A stretch of DNA of 45,020 nt from Candidatus Merdiplasma excrementigallinarum (GCA_018713435.1 DVOS01000001.1:1-45020); one strand, 5' to 3'; shown: positions 15,535-24,660, numbered from the stretch's first letter. Program-made: numbers and translations. Notes: generated by a model from the letters alone, not told the origin.

Positions 15535-15562
15535 AGCCTTTTTAAAAAGGCTGTGCTATACT
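15535..15562 (+). promoter_or_regulatory. 18-bp perfect palindrome and extended -10 promoter upstream of tig
   Basis: AGCCTTTTTAAAAAGGCT (15535-15552) is a perfect palindrome directly followed by TG-C-TATACT (TG at 15554-15555, hexamer 15557-15562). The palindrome occupies the -35 zone, where no TTGACA-like hexamer is present. It could terminate the DJ-1 transcript or bind a regulator of the protease block. It matches neither the CIRCE nor the CtsR consensus I know. The outer TACTAG (15531-15536) / CTAGTA (15561-15566) also pair. Confidence 0.55.
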
Positions 15563-15651
15563 AGTAAAATGACTGCAAGTATGGGATACTTTATCCGGCC
15601 GGCCGCAAGACCGGTCTGGTTTAACGTAAATGAAGGAGGAAATTTGATAAA

Positions 15652-16938
15652 ATGAGTTTACAGTTGGAAAAATTGGAAAAGAACATGGCCAAACTGACCA
15701 TTGAGGTGCCGGCGGAAGAGTTTGAAAAAGCGATCCAGGAGGCATATCAGAAGGATAAGAACCGGATCACCCTTCCCGGCTTCCGCAAGGGAAAAGCGCC
15801 CCGGAAGATGATTGAGAAAATGTACGGCGCCGGCGTTTTCTATGAGGATGCGGCCAATATTCTGATTCCCAGAGCCTATGATGAGGCGCTGAAGGAGTGC
15901 GAGGAGACCATCGTGTCCCGTCCCACCATTGACATTACCCAGATCGAGGCCGGAAAGCCCTTTATCTTTACCGCTGAGGTGGCTCTGAAACCGGAGGTGA
16001 CCCTGGGCGAGTACAAGGGAGTGGAAGTTCCCAAAACCGAGATCCAGGTGACCGACGAGGAGATTCAGGCCGAGGTGGATAAGGAGAGAGAGAACAACTC
16101 CAGAACCATCGACGTGGATGACAGAGGCGTAGAAAAGGGAGACCTGATCAAGCTGGACTTTGACGGTTCCGTGGACGGCGTTCCCTTCCAGGGCGGCAAG
16201 GCGGAGGATTATCCCCTGACGGTAGGTTCCGGCAGCTTTATTCCCGGCTTTGAGGATCAGCTGATCGGCGCCAAGATCGGCGAGGAGATGGAAGTGAAGG
16301 TGACTTTCCCCGAGGATTACCACGCGGAGGATCTGAAGGGCAAGGAGGCTGTATTTAAATGCACCGTAAAGGCGATCCAGGTGAAGGAACTGCCGGAGGC
16401 TGACGATGAGTTCGCCAAGGATGTGTCCGAGTTTGACACCATGGCGGAGTACAGAGAGGATATTAAGAAGAACCTGACAGAGAAGAAGGAAGCGGCGGCC
16501 AAGAGAGAGAAAGAGACGGCTGCGGTAGCCAAGGCGGTGGAGAATGCTCAGATGGAGATTCCGGATGCCATGGTGGATGAGCAGGTGAGACGGATGGCGG
16601 ATGATTTCACCAGACGGATGGAATCCCAGGGTATCACCATGCAGCAGTATATGCAGTTTACCGGCATGGACGCGGATAAGCTGCTGGAGCAGATGAAGCC
16701 GGAAGCGCTGAAGAGAATTCAGAACAGCCTGGTTCTGGAGGCGGTTGCCAAGGCCGAGAACATCGAGATCAGCGACGAGCGTCTGGACGAGGAGATCGCC
16801 AAGATGGCCGAGAGCTACAAGATGGAAGCTGACAAGCTGAAAGAGCTGATGGGCGATTACGAGAAAGAGCAGATGAAGAATGACCTGGCGATCCAGGCGG
16901 CGGTGGATCTGGTAAGAGACTCCGCGAAAGAGGTTTAA
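15652..16938 (+). CDS. tig: Trigger factor (ribosome-associated chaperone, peptidyl-prolyl isomerase)
   Basis: The 428 residues match the usual length. Domains: ribosome-binding N-terminus (1-~145) with the GFRKGKAPRKMIEKMYG signature loop that docks on ribosomal protein L23; FKBP-type isomerase (about 150-240) with GDLIKLDFDGSVDGVPFQGGKAEDYPLTVGSGSFIPGFEDQLIGAKIGEE features; and a long helical C-terminal chaperone domain rich in Glu/Lys. It binds nascent chains at the exit tunnel. The ribosome binding site AAGGAGG lies about 12 bases upstream, a longer than usual spacing. It is the first gene of the tig-clpP-clpX-lon-ysxC block, a conserved order in clostridia. Confidence 0.97.
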   Translation: MSLQLEKLEKNMAKLTIEVPAEEFEKAIQEAYQKDKNRITLPGFRKGKAPRKMIEKMYGAGVFYEDAANILIPRAYDEALKECEETIVSRPTIDITQIEAGKPFIFTAEVALKPEVTLGEYKGVEVPKTEIQVTDEEIQAEVDKERENNSRTIDVDDRGVEKGDLIKLDFDGSVDGVPFQGGKAEDYPLTVGSGSFIPGFEDQLIGAKIGEEMEVKVTFPEDYHAEDLKGKEAVFKCTVKAIQVKELPEADDEFAKDVSEFDTMAEYREDIKKNLTEKKEAAAKREKETAAVAKAVENAQMEIPDAMVDEQVRRMADDFTRRMESQGITMQQYMQFTGMDADKLLEQMKPEALKRIQNSLVLEAVAKAENIEISDERLDEEIAKMAESYKMEADKLKELMGDYEKEQMKNDLAIQAAVDLVRDSAKEV

Positions 16939-17004
16939 GAGCCACGCTGCGGCGGTGTGTGGGACTGTCTGCGGGCGGACATGAACATAACAGGAGGAGA
17001 CAAG

Positions 17005-17586
17005 ATGAGTTTAGTACCTTATGTCATTGAGCAGACCAGCAGAGGAGAGCGCTCCTATGATATTTATTCCAGGCTGCTGAAGGATAGGATTATCTTTCTG
17101 GGCGAAGAGGTAAATGACGTGAGTGCCAACCTGATCGTTGCGCAGCTGCTGTTTCTGGAGTCAGAGGATCCCAATAAGGATATTAACCTTTATATCAACA
17201 GTCCGGGAGGTTCGGTATCTGCCGGCTGGGCGATCTATGACACCATGCACTATATTAAATGTGATGTTTCCACGACCTGCATCGGCATGGCGGCCAGCAT
17301 GGGCGCATTCCTGCTGGCGGGCGGAACAAAGGGAAAGCGGTTTGCCCTTCCCAATGCGGAAGTGATGATTCATCAGCCTTCCGGCGGAGCCCAGGGGCAG
17401 GCGTCCGATATCAAGATTGTGGCGGATAAGATTCTGGAGACCAGAAGAAAGCTGAATCAGTATCTGGCGGAGAATACGGGACAGCCTCTGAGCGTGATTG
17501 AGGCGGATACGGAAAGAGACCACTGGATGAGCGCCGAGGAGGCCAAGGCCTATGGCCTGATCGACGAGGTCGTGACCAGAAGATAA
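17005..17586 (+). CDS. clpP: ATP-dependent Clp protease proteolytic subunit
   Basis: I chose ATG 17005 ([19 protein letters not shown]), preceded by AGGAGGAGA; the frame extends upstream to 16957 but those residues are not ClpP-like. The 193 residues carry the serine protease triad Ser98 (MAASMGAFL), His123 (MIHQPSGG) and Asp172 ([11 protein letters not shown]). It forms the tetradecameric chamber that degrades substrates delivered by ClpX, encoded just downstream. A strong hairpin between clpP and clpX may set their relative expression. Confidence 0.97.
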   Translation: MSLVPYVIEQTSRGERSYDIYSRLLKDRIIFLGEEVNDVSANLIVAQLLFLESEDPNKDINLYINSPGGSVSAGWAIYDTMHYIKCDVSTTCIGMAASMGAFLLAGGTKGKRFALPNAEVMIHQPSGGAQGQASDIKIVADKILETRRKLNQYLAENTGQPLSVIEADTERDHWMSAEEAKAYGLIDEVVTRR

Positions 17587-17599
17587 AAGCACAGGGGCG

Positions 17600-17639
17600 G
17601 GGCTGTTGCAAAATAAATATTTTGCGGCAGCCCTTCTTT
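17600..17639 (+). terminator. Intra-operon hairpin (attenuator-like) between clpP and clpX
   Basis: GGGCTG (17600-17605) pairs with CAGCCC (17628-17633) and GCAAAAT (17608-17614) with ATTTTGC (17619-17625), joined by two G-U pairs. This gives about 15 bp around a 4-base loop. TTCTTT follows. It is probably a partial terminator or mRNA-stabilising element. Confidence 0.6.
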
Positions 17640-17683
17640 GGCAGGAACAGGCTTTTTAAGTTCAATATAAAGAGGTGGAGAAA

Positions 17684-18982
17684 ATGCCGGGAAAAATCGG
17701 AGATAAAATCAGATGCTCTTTTTGCAACAAGACGGAAGACCAGGTCAGAAAGCTGATTGCGGGACCAGGAGGCGTTTATATCTGCGATGAATGTATCGAT
17801 ATCTGTTCGGAGATCATCGAGGAGGAACTGGACGACGCCTATGAGGAAGAGGAGGAGACCAGCATTAACCTGCTGAAGCCCGCTCAGATCAAGGCGTTTC
17901 TGGATGAGTATGTGATCGGCCAGGACGACGCGAAAAAGAGCCTCTCCGTGGCAGTATATAATCATTATAAAAGAATTCTTTCCGGTGAAAAGGACCGGAA
18001 GGACGATGTGGAGGTACAGAAAAGCAATATCCTGATGCTGGGACCCACCGGTTCAGGAAAGACCTTTCTGGCCCAGACGCTGGCCAAGATTCTGAATGTG
18101 CCCTTTGCCATCGCGGACGCTACGTCCCTGACGGAGGCGGGTTATGTGGGAGAGGATGTGGAGAACATTCTCCTGAAGATCATCCAGGCCGCGGACTATG
18201 ACATTAAGCGTGCCGAGCACGGCATTATCTATATAGACGAGATTGACAAGATTACCAGAAAATCTGAAAATGTTTCCATTACCCGGGATGTATCCGGCGA
18301 GGGCGTGCAGCAGGCCCTGCTGAAAATCCTGGAGGGAACGGTGGCTTCCGTGCCGCCCCAGGGCGGACGCAAGCATCCCCATCAGGAACTGCTGCAGATT
18401 GACACAACCAATATTCTGTTTATCTGCGGCGGCGCGTTTGAGGGACTGGATAAGATCATCGAGCGCCGGGTGGATACCCGCTCCATGGGATTTATGGCTG
18501 AGATTACCAGCAAGCGGGAGACAAATGTGGGAGAACTGCTGCGGCAGGTGCTGCCCCAGGACTTTATCAAATACGGCATGATTCCGGAGTTTATCGGCCG
18601 TGTGCCGGTGGTGGTTTCCCTGGATGAGCTGGACCGGACAGCCCTGATCCGGATTCTGAAGGAGCCCAAGAATGCCATTATCCGCCAGTACCAGAAGCTT
18701 TTTGAGCTGGACGGGGTGGATCTGCAGTTTGATGAGGCGGCAGTGGAAGAGATTGCGGACCGGACCATCGAGAGGAAAACCGGAGCCAGAGGACTGCGGG
18801 CCATTATCGAAAAATCCATGCGGGATCTGATGTTTACCATCCCTTCCGATGAGACGATCCGGGGATGCCTGGTAACGAAAGATGTGATTGACGGAACCGG
18901 AGAGCCGGTTCTGGACCACGGTGAAGACAAAGCCGTTCAGGACAAGCAGGACGGCCAGGACATGATAGAAGAGACAGCGTAA
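17684..18982 (+). CDS. clpX: ClpX, ATP-dependent unfoldase of the ClpXP protease
   Basis: I chose ATG 17684 ([16 protein letters not shown]), with AGAGGTGG about 6 bases upstream; a GTG at 17675 falls inside that ribosome binding site. The 432 residues include an N-terminal zinc-binding domain with C11-x2-C14 and C34-x2-C37, Walker A GPTGSGKT at 120-127, Walker [10 protein letters not shown], the IGF-type loop region typical of ClpP binding, and the [14 protein letters not shown] sensor-2 motif. It recognises, unfolds and threads substrates into ClpP. The acidic tail (about 20 residues, [16 protein letters not shown]) is longer than average. lon begins five bases later. Confidence 0.97.
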   Translation: MPGKIGDKIRCSFCNKTEDQVRKLIAGPGGVYICDECIDICSEIIEEELDDAYEEEEETSINLLKPAQIKAFLDEYVIGQDDAKKSLSVAVYNHYKRILSGEKDRKDDVEVQKSNILMLGPTGSGKTFLAQTLAKILNVPFAIADATSLTEAGYVGEDVENILLKIIQAADYDIKRAEHGIIYIDEIDKITRKSENVSITRDVSGEGVQQALLKILEGTVASVPPQGGRKHPHQELLQIDTTNILFICGGAFEGLDKIIERRVDTRSMGFMAEITSKRETNVGELLRQVLPQDFIKYGMIPEFIGRVPVVVSLDELDRTALIRILKEPKNAIIRQYQKLFELDGVDLQFDEAAVEEIADRTIERKTGARGLRAIIEKSMRDLMFTIPSDETIRGCLVTKDVIDGTGEPVLDHGEDKAVQDKQDGQDMIEETA

Positions 18983-18987
18983 AATAT

Positions 18988-21303
18988 ATGAGTGAAACGA
19001 TAAAAAATATGCCGGCCATCGCGCTGCGGGGGATGACGGTTCTGCCCTCCATGATTGTTCATTTTGACATCAGCAGGCCCAAATCCGTTAAAGCCCTGGA
19101 GACAGCCATGATGGCGGATCAGAAAATCTACCTGATTACGCAGCAGAATCCGGATGTGGCAGAGCCCGGTTTCGGGGATCTGTACCGGGTGGGAACTGTG
19201 GCGGTGATTAAAAATCTGGCCAAGCTTCCCAAAGATATTATCCGGGTGATGGTGGAAGGCCTGGAGCGGGCGGAGCTGGTGGATCTGGATGAGGACGGCG
19301 GCTATCTGAAAGCGGAGGTGGCCGTATATCCCCGCCGTGACCAGGCGGCCATCCGGGAAGTGGACGCAGTGGCCATGACCCGGGCGCTGCGGGATATTTT
19401 CGCGGCCTACTGCGCGGAAAATCCCAAGGTAGGGAAAGAACTGACCAGACAGATACTGGAGATCCACGACCTGGAAAAACTGGTGGATCAGATTGCCATC
19501 AATCTGCCTCTGTACTATGAGGACAAGCAGAGGATCCTGGAAGCGGTGGATCTGGGGAGCCGCTATGAAACCGTGTGCGAAATCATCGGCAACGAGCTGG
19601 AGATCATGCGGATTAAGAATGATATCCAGAAGCGGGTGAAGGAGCGGATTGACAAAAACCAGAAGGAATATATCCTCCGGGAGCAGATGAAGGTGATCCA
19701 GGAAGAGCTGGGGGACAGTTCGCCGCTGACCGACGCGGATCACTACCGGCAGCAGCTGAAGGAGATTACGGCTTCCCGGGAGATAAAAGAAAAGATTGAA
19801 AAAGAAATTGACCGGTTCCGGGGCATGATGAATAATTCCGCGGAGAGTTCGATACTGCGGGGGTATATCGAAACGCTTCTGGAGCTTCCCTGGGATAAGA
19901 TGTCCCGGGACAATACGGACCTGAAAAACGCGAGAAAAGTGCTGGATGAGGACCATTACGGCCTGGAGAAGGTGAAGGAGAGGGTGCTGGAGTTTCTGGC
20001 GGTGCGTTCCCTGACGGAGAAGGGGGACAGCCCCATCCTGTGCCTGGTGGGACCGCCGGGAACGGGAAAAACTTCGATTGCCCGCTCTGTGGCCCGGGCC
20101 CTGAACAAAGAGTATGTGCGGATCTGCCTGGGAGGCGTCCGGGATGAAGCGGAGATCAGAGGACACAGAAGAACCTATATCGGCGCCATGCCCGGAAGAA
20201 TCGTAAACGGCCTGCGGCAGGCGGGAGTGAAAAACCCGCTGATGCTGCTGGATGAGATAGACAAGGTGAGCAGCGATTACAAGGGGGATACCTCCTCAGC
20301 GCTGCTGGAGGTGCTGGATTCGGAGCAGAATTACAAGTTCCGGGACCACTATGTGGAGCTTCCGGTGGATCTGTCCCAGGTTCTCTTTATCGCCACGGCC
20401 AATGACCTGCATACGATCCCCAGGCCTCTGCTGGATCGGATGGAAGTCATTGAGGTGAGCAGTTATACGGAAAATGAGAAGCTGCATATTGCCAGGGAGC
20501 ATCTGCTGAAAAAGCAGAGAGAGCACCATGGCCTGAAGGATGAACAGCTTTCTGTCACAAAGGGAGCCATGGAGCGGATCATTTCCGGCTATACCCGGGA
20601 AGCGGGGGTGCGCCAGCTGGAGCGCCGGCTGGGAGAGATCTGCCGCAAGACAGCCAGAGAGATCCTGGAGGACGGGAAAACGGCTGTGAAGGTAAAGACG
20701 GGAAATCTGGAAGCGTACCTGGGCAGAGAAAAGTATACCGTGCACCGGATGAATGACCGGGACGAGATAGGCATTGTGCGGGGGCTGGCCTGGACCAGTG
20801 TGGGCGGAGACACCCTGCAGATTGAGGTGAATTTGATGCCCGGCAAGGGCGAGTTTCTGCTGACCGGTCAGCTGGGAGATGTGATGAAGGAATCTGCCCA
20901 GGCAGGCATCAGCTATATCCGTTCTGTCAGCGGACAGTATGGGATTCCGGAAGACTTTTTCCAGAAACACGATATTCATATCCACATTCCGGAGGGAGCG
21001 GTGCCCAAGGACGGCCCTTCCGCCGGCATTACCATGGCCACGGCCATGCTCTCCGCCGTCACGGGAAAACCGGTGCGGGCGGATGTGGCCATGACCGGGG
21101 AGATTACCCTGCGGGGCCGGGTGCTTCCCATCGGAGGGCTGAAGGAAAAGCTGCTGGCGGCAAAGACGGCAGGCATGTCGGCGGTGATCGTACCGGCAGA
21201 AAACCGGCCTGATGTGGAGGAACTTTCAGAAGAGATTACAGGCGGACTGAAGATCCTGTACGCCAGAACCATGGAAGATGTGGTAAAGGCGGCGTTTGCC
21301 TGA
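18988..21303 (+). CDS. lon: Lon ATP-dependent serine protease
   Basis: 771 residues, the normal length for bacterial LonA. Domains: N-terminal substrate-binding LAN domain (about 7-200), helical linker, AAA+ module with Walker A GPPGTGKT at 355-362 and Walker B LMLLDEIDK, and a C-terminal protease domain with the Ser/Lys dyad S678 (PKDGPSAGITMATAM) and K721 (GGLKEKLLAAKTAG). It degrades misfolded and regulatory proteins in the cytosol. There is little Shine-Dalgarno complementarity before the ATG (five bases after clpX), so it probably depends on translational coupling with clpX. Confidence 0.97.
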   Translation: MSETIKNMPAIALRGMTVLPSMIVHFDISRPKSVKALETAMMADQKIYLITQQNPDVAEPGFGDLYRVGTVAVIKNLAKLPKDIIRVMVEGLERAELVDLDEDGGYLKAEVAVYPRRDQAAIREVDAVAMTRALRDIFAAYCAENPKVGKELTRQILEIHDLEKLVDQIAINLPLYYEDKQRILEAVDLGSRYETVCEIIGNELEIMRIKNDIQKRVKERIDKNQKEYILREQMKVIQEELGDSSPLTDADHYRQQLKEITASREIKEKIEKEIDRFRGMMNNSAESSILRGYIETLLELPWDKMSRDNTDLKNARKVLDEDHYGLEKVKERVLEFLAVRSLTEKGDSPILCLVGPPGTGKTSIARSVARALNKEYVRICLGGVRDEAEIRGHRRTYIGAMPGRIVNGLRQAGVKNPLMLLDEIDKVSSDYKGDTSSALLEVLDSEQNYKFRDHYVELPVDLSQVLFIATANDLHTIPRPLLDRMEVIEVSSYTENEKLHIAREHLLKKQREHHGLKDEQLSVTKGAMERIISGYTREAGVRQLERRLGEICRKTAREILEDGKTAVKVKTGNLEAYLGREKYTVHRMNDRDEIGIVRGLAWTSVGGDTLQIEVNLMPGKGEFLLTGQLGDVMKESAQAGISYIRSVSGQYGIPEDFFQKHDIHIHIPEGAVPKDGPSAGITMATAMLSAVTGKPVRADVAMTGEITLRGRVLPIGGLKEKLLAAKTAGMSAVIVPAENRPDVEELSEEITGGLKILYARTMEDVVKAAFA

Positions 21304-21320
21304 GAGAAAGGGAGAAAAAA

Positions 21321-21911
21321 ATGGTAATTAAGCAGGCGGAACTGGAGACGGTATGCGGCATCACCAGCAAGCTCCCGGCGAACACCCAGATGGAGGTGGC
21401 TTTTGCCGGAAAATCCAATGTGGGGAAATCTTCCCTGATCAACGGGCTGCTGAACCGGAAGAGCCTGGCCAGAACCAGCTCCCAGCCGGGAAAAACCCAG
21501 ACCATTAATTTTTACCATATCAATAACGAGTTGTATCTGGTGGATCTGCCGGGATACGGATACGCAAAAGTATCGGTGGAGGCCAAGCAGCAGTGGGGGA
21601 AGCTGATCGAGCGCTACCTTCACGGCTCCGGCCAGCTGCGGGCTGTATTTCTGCTGGTAGACATCCGGCATGCCCCCGGGGAAAACGATAAGATGATGTA
21701 CGACTGGATCTGCCATAACGGATTTGACCCCATCATCATTGCCACCAAACTGGATAAGATCAAGCGTAGCCAGGTGCCAAAGCAGATCAAACTGATCCGG
21801 GACACCCTGCAGGTAAAGCCGGGGACCATGGTGCTGCCCTTCTCCGCCCAGACCAAGCAGGGCCGCGATGAGATCTGGCAGGTGATTGAGGAGCTGGCGG
21901 AAGAGGGCTGA
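21321..21911 (+). CDS. ysxC: Ribosome biogenesis GTPase YsxC/EngB (YihA)
   Basis: The 196-residue single-domain GTPase has G1 GKSNVGKSSL (near residue 31), a G2-like Thr in the QPGKTQTINFY region, G3 DLPGYGYAKVS, G4 ATKLDKI and G5 FSAQTKQG. These are the specific features of the EngB/YsxC subfamily needed for large-subunit assembly. AAAGGGAG precedes ATG 21321. It lies 17 bases downstream of lon, the standard lon-ysxC linkage in Firmicutes. Confidence 0.96.
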   Translation: MVIKQAELETVCGITSKLPANTQMEVAFAGKSNVGKSSLINGLLNRKSLARTSSQPGKTQTINFYHINNELYLVDLPGYGYAKVSVEAKQQWGKLIERYLHGSGQLRAVFLLVDIRHAPGENDKMMYDWICHNGFDPIIIATKLDKIKRSQVPKQIKLIRDTLQVKPGTMVLPFSAQTKQGRDEIWQVIEELAEEG

Positions 21912-21932
21912 GAAAGAAGGGAGGAGAGAAAC

Positions 21933-22982
21933 GTGAAGAAGTCCTGCATACTGTTTCTGTCATTTCTGCTGGGGACAGCGGGGACGGCGGCGTTTCAGAC
22001 ACAGGAGGCGGCGGCCTATGAGGCTGCCCTGGATTCTGTGGCGCAGACAGAGGAACCGGCGCCGGCAGAAGGACCGACAGAGATTTCCGCGTATTTTCAG
22101 ACGTATACCTCCCTGGTGGATGCTCTCGGGATGACTTCCTCGGATGACTGGCAGTATTTGGGCGCCGGGTTCGTTACGTACAGGGCAGGAGATTTTATGC
22201 TGGCGTGGAATCAGGGAAACGGAAAAAGCATGTTCAGCATGGAAAATAATGGAAGCAATCAGGTCTCTCTGTACGGAATTTATACAGGAGACAGCATCCT
22301 TAACCTGGACGACAGACTGCTGGGAAGCGGATGGGTATCCGGGTATAAAACGGAGGGCTGCTGGTATTATTATTCCTGGCAGAACGGAGATACGTTTTAT
22401 CTGGAAGCCCGCTTTGATGACGCGGAAGCGGTTACATCCTGGTACCTGTGCAACTGGCCTCAGGGAGACGGCTACAGTACGATCTATGACCAGCTGCTCT
22501 CGGGCGCCTGGACAGAACCTGTGGGAGCTGCCGCCATTGTGCCGGATGGGACTCTGCGCACCTATATTCTCCAGCGATACGATGCCAACGGGGACGGATA
22601 TCTGTCGGAAGAGGAAAGAAATGCCGTAACGGAAATACTTGTTGATAAATATCATGATATCAGTTCCATGAAGGGGATCGAGTATTTCCCCAATTTAGAG
22701 AAACTTATGTGCGATGAAAACATGATTCGGGAGCTGGACATCCGGTTTAACCCCAACCTGCGTATTCTGACATTTAACAGCAACCGGGTTTCCCAGATCG
22801 ATTTAACCCAAAATACAAAACTGACAGAGCTGTACTGCAGCGATAACCAGCTGACGCAGCTGGATGTAAGCCGCAACCCGGAGCTGATCGCGCTGGTATG
22901 CGATTACAATCAGCTGACGGGTCTGAACACGCAGAATAATCTTAAGCTGCAGATACTGGAGTACGGACATAATCTTTTTTAA
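21933..22982 (+). CDS. Secreted EF-hand / leucine-rich-repeat protein
   Basis: A GTG start at 21933 follows AAGGGAGGAGAG. The 349 residues begin with a signal peptide (MKKSCILFLSFLLGTAGTAAF). A Trp/Tyr-rich beta domain (about 50-195) contains repeated motifs such as WQYLGAGFVTY and WYYYSWQNGDTFYLEARF. A calcium-binding EF-hand loop DANGDGYLSEEE lies near 213-224. Irregular leucine-rich repeats fill about 240-349 (PNLEKLMCDEN, TKLTELYCSDNQLTQLDVSRNPELIALVCDYNQL), in the bacterial internalin/InlJ-like Cys-ladder style. It is exported. No sortase or anchor motif is seen, so it may be free or held through its beta domain. It follows ysxC by 21 bases, so it may be transcribed with the protease block. 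Confidence 0.8.
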   Translation: MKKSCILFLSFLLGTAGTAAFQTQEAAAYEAALDSVAQTEEPAPAEGPTEISAYFQTYTSLVDALGMTSSDDWQYLGAGFVTYRAGDFMLAWNQGNGKSMFSMENNGSNQVSLYGIYTGDSILNLDDRLLGSGWVSGYKTEGCWYYYSWQNGDTFYLEARFDDAEAVTSWYLCNWPQGDGYSTIYDQLLSGAWTEPVGAAAIVPDGTLRTYILQRYDANGDGYLSEEERNAVTEILVDKYHDISSMKGIEYFPNLEKLMCDENMIRELDIRFNPNLRILTFNSNRVSQIDLTQNTKLTELYCSDNQLTQLDVSRNPELIALVCDYNQLTGLNTQNNLKLQILEYGHNLF

Positions 22983-23014
22983 ACAGACGAACAGGGAACC
23001 GCAGTTCGGCACAG

Positions 23015-23043
23015 TTGACACAAACGCGGAATTGTGGTATTTA
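23015..23043 (+). promoter_or_regulatory. Promoter upstream of a short leader and the CorC-like gene
   Basis: TTGACA (23015-23020), a 17-base spacer and TATTTA (23038-23043), with TG at 23035-23036 forming an extended -10. Transcription would begin near 23050. Confidence 0.65.
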
Positions 23044-23049
23044 TATAGA

Positions 23050-23186
23050 CGATAGAAAGGATGTGAAGATTGCGTGGACGGCGACTCGGATGAAGATCAC
23101 ACTACGATGACAAGCTTATTTGCGCAGTTAGAATGAATAGATAAGGACACAGCCGGCGGGCGATGGCCCGCAGGGTGTGTCTTTTT
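23050..23186 (+). ncRNA. Candidate short transcript or attenuated leader before the CorC-like gene
   Basis: A promoter at 23015-23043 and an intrinsic terminator at 23146-23186 frame about 137 transcribed bases with no conserved coding frame. Close to the start, AAAGGA lies just before a GTG opening a 15-codon frame (23074-23121, MKIAWTATRMKITLR when started with Met), which may be a leader peptide. The terminator lies 44 bases before the transporter ATG, so read-through would feed that gene. I recognise no known riboswitch motif. It is either a small RNA or an attenuation leader. Confidence 0.4.
23146..23186 (+). terminator. Intrinsic terminator 44 bases upstream of the CorC-like gene
   Basis: GACACA (23146-23151) pairs with TGTGTC (23176-23181) and CGGGC (23157-23161) with GCCCG (23166-23170), with CC/GG pairs between, followed by TTTTT (23182-23186). 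Confidence 0.8.
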
Positions 23187-23229
23187 ACGTTTTTTTAAGG
23201 CGCTTGTCTGACGGTGATTTGATAAAAGT

Positions 23230-24600
23230 ATGAAAGGTATAGAGGAGTTTAAAGACAGTATTATGATAGGATCTATTGTTCTGATAATTGTATTCACTTT
23301 TTTAAACGCAGTGTTCGCCTGCGCGGAGATTGCGGTTATTTCCATGAATGAGACAAAGCTGAAGCATCTGGTGGAGAACGGAAATAAAAGAGCGAAAAAA
23401 CTGGCGGCTCTCACAGAACAGCCTTCCCGTTTTCTGGCGACCATACAGGTGGCCATCACCCTGTCCGGCTTTCTGAACAGTGCGTTCGCCTCCGATAATT
23501 TCGCGGGGCTGATCGCTGACGCGCTGATGAAAACGGGCATTCCGGTTCCCCGCAGCGTGCTGAATTCTGTAGCCGTGCTGGTTGTGACCATTGTTCTGTC
23601 CTATATCAGCATTGTGTTCGGTGAGCTGGTACCCAAGCGGTTCGCCATGAAAAACTCAGAGTCCCTGTCTCTGGGCCTGGCGCCTACGCTGTACGGGGTG
23701 GCAAAGCTGTTCTCGCCCCTGGTATCTCTGCTGACGGTTTCCACTAATCTGATTCTGAAACTGTTTGGCATGGATCCCACGGAGGATGACGACCAGGTGA
23801 CCAAAGAAGAAATTCAGATGATGCTGATGGAGGGAAATGAGCAGGGCGTCATTGACACCCAGGAAAATGAGTTCATCCAGAATGTATTTGAGTTCAACGA
23901 TATCTCTGCGGATGAGATCTGCACCCACCGGTCCGATGTGGTGGTGCTGGACGCGGACGACAGCCTGGAGGAGTGGAAGGAAAGCATCTTCAAAAACCGC
24001 CACAGCTATTATCCGGTCTATAAGGACAGCAAGGAGAATATTGTGGGTATCCTGGATACCAAGGACTACTTCCGCCTGGAAGAGGTGACCAAGGAAAGTA
24101 TATTTGAAAAAGCGGTGGAGCCTGCCTTCTTTATTCCGGAGAATATTAAGGCAGCCAAGCTGTTTGAGCGCATGAAGCAGACCAGAAACTACTTTGCCGT
24201 ACTCCTGGATGAGTATGGCGAGATGTCCGGTATTGTGACGCTCCACGACCTGGTGGAGGCCCTGGTGGGAGACCTGTACGAAGAAAACGAGGATGTGACG
24301 GAAAAAATCCAGAAGCTGGCCCCCAATATCTGGCGGATCAGAGGGGACGCGGAGATTGACGATGTGGTGGAGCAGCTGAAAATCACCCTGCCGGAGGAAC
24401 AGGATGATTTTGATACCTTTAACGGCCTGATCTACAGCATTATCGACCGGATCCCGGAGGACGGCAGCCAGTTTGTATGCGATGCCTATGGTATGCGGAT
24501 CCATGTGAAATCCGTGGAAAAGCATAAGATCGTGGAAGCCGTGGTGGAGCTGATGGGAGATGAGAACTCTCCGATGAAGGAAGAGAAAAGCGAGAAGTAA
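23230..24600 (+). CDS. CorC/HlyC (CNNM) family transporter with CBS pair
   Basis: The 456 residues comprise an N-terminal CNNM/DUF21 membrane domain (about 10-190, four hydrophobic segments including IVLIIVFTFLNAVFACAEIAVISM and VLSYISIVFGELVPKRFAM), a CBS-domain pair (about 205-340, with QNVFEFNDISADEICTHRSDVVVLD and MSGIVTLHDLVEALVGDLYEE), and a C-terminal CorC_HlyC domain (about 350-440). Homologues are implicated in Mg/Co efflux or homeostasis; the older hemolysin name is misleading. ATG 23230 has no clear ribosome binding site, which is odd. ATG 23263 is the alternative, but it would start at the membrane helix. Confidence 0.9.
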   Translation: MKGIEEFKDSIMIGSIVLIIVFTFLNAVFACAEIAVISMNETKLKHLVENGNKRAKKLAALTEQPSRFLATIQVAITLSGFLNSAFASDNFAGLIADALMKTGIPVPRSVLNSVAVLVVTIVLSYISIVFGELVPKRFAMKNSESLSLGLAPTLYGVAKLFSPLVSLLTVSTNLILKLFGMDPTEDDDQVTKEEIQMMLMEGNEQGVIDTQENEFIQNVFEFNDISADEICTHRSDVVVLDADDSLEEWKESIFKNRHSYYPVYKDSKENIVGILDTKDYFRLEEVTKESIFEKAVEPAFFIPENIKAAKLFERMKQTRNYFAVLLDEYGEMSGIVTLHDLVEALVGDLYEENEDVTEKIQKLAPNIWRIRGDAEIDDVVEQLKITLPEEQDDFDTFNGLIYSIIDRIPEDGSQFVCDAYGMRIHVKSVEKHKIVEAVVELMGDENSPMKEEKSEK

Positions 24601-24624
24601 GGCGGAATAACCGCCGTCATGGAA

Positions 24625-24660
24625 GAGTCGGGAATGACACATAATTCCCGGCTCTTTTTT
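24625..24660 (+). terminator. Intrinsic terminator after the CorC-like gene
   Basis: GAG-T-CGGGAAT (24625-24635) pairs with ATTCCCG-G-CTC (24644-24654) including one G-U pair, with an 8-base loop and TTTTTT after it. Confidence 0.85.

Noticed and set aside
23050-23186. A known Mg or Mn riboswitch before the CorC-like gene
   Set aside because: I could not find the conserved sequence elements of the ykoY/yybP or M-box classes; only a leader or small RNA is claimed.
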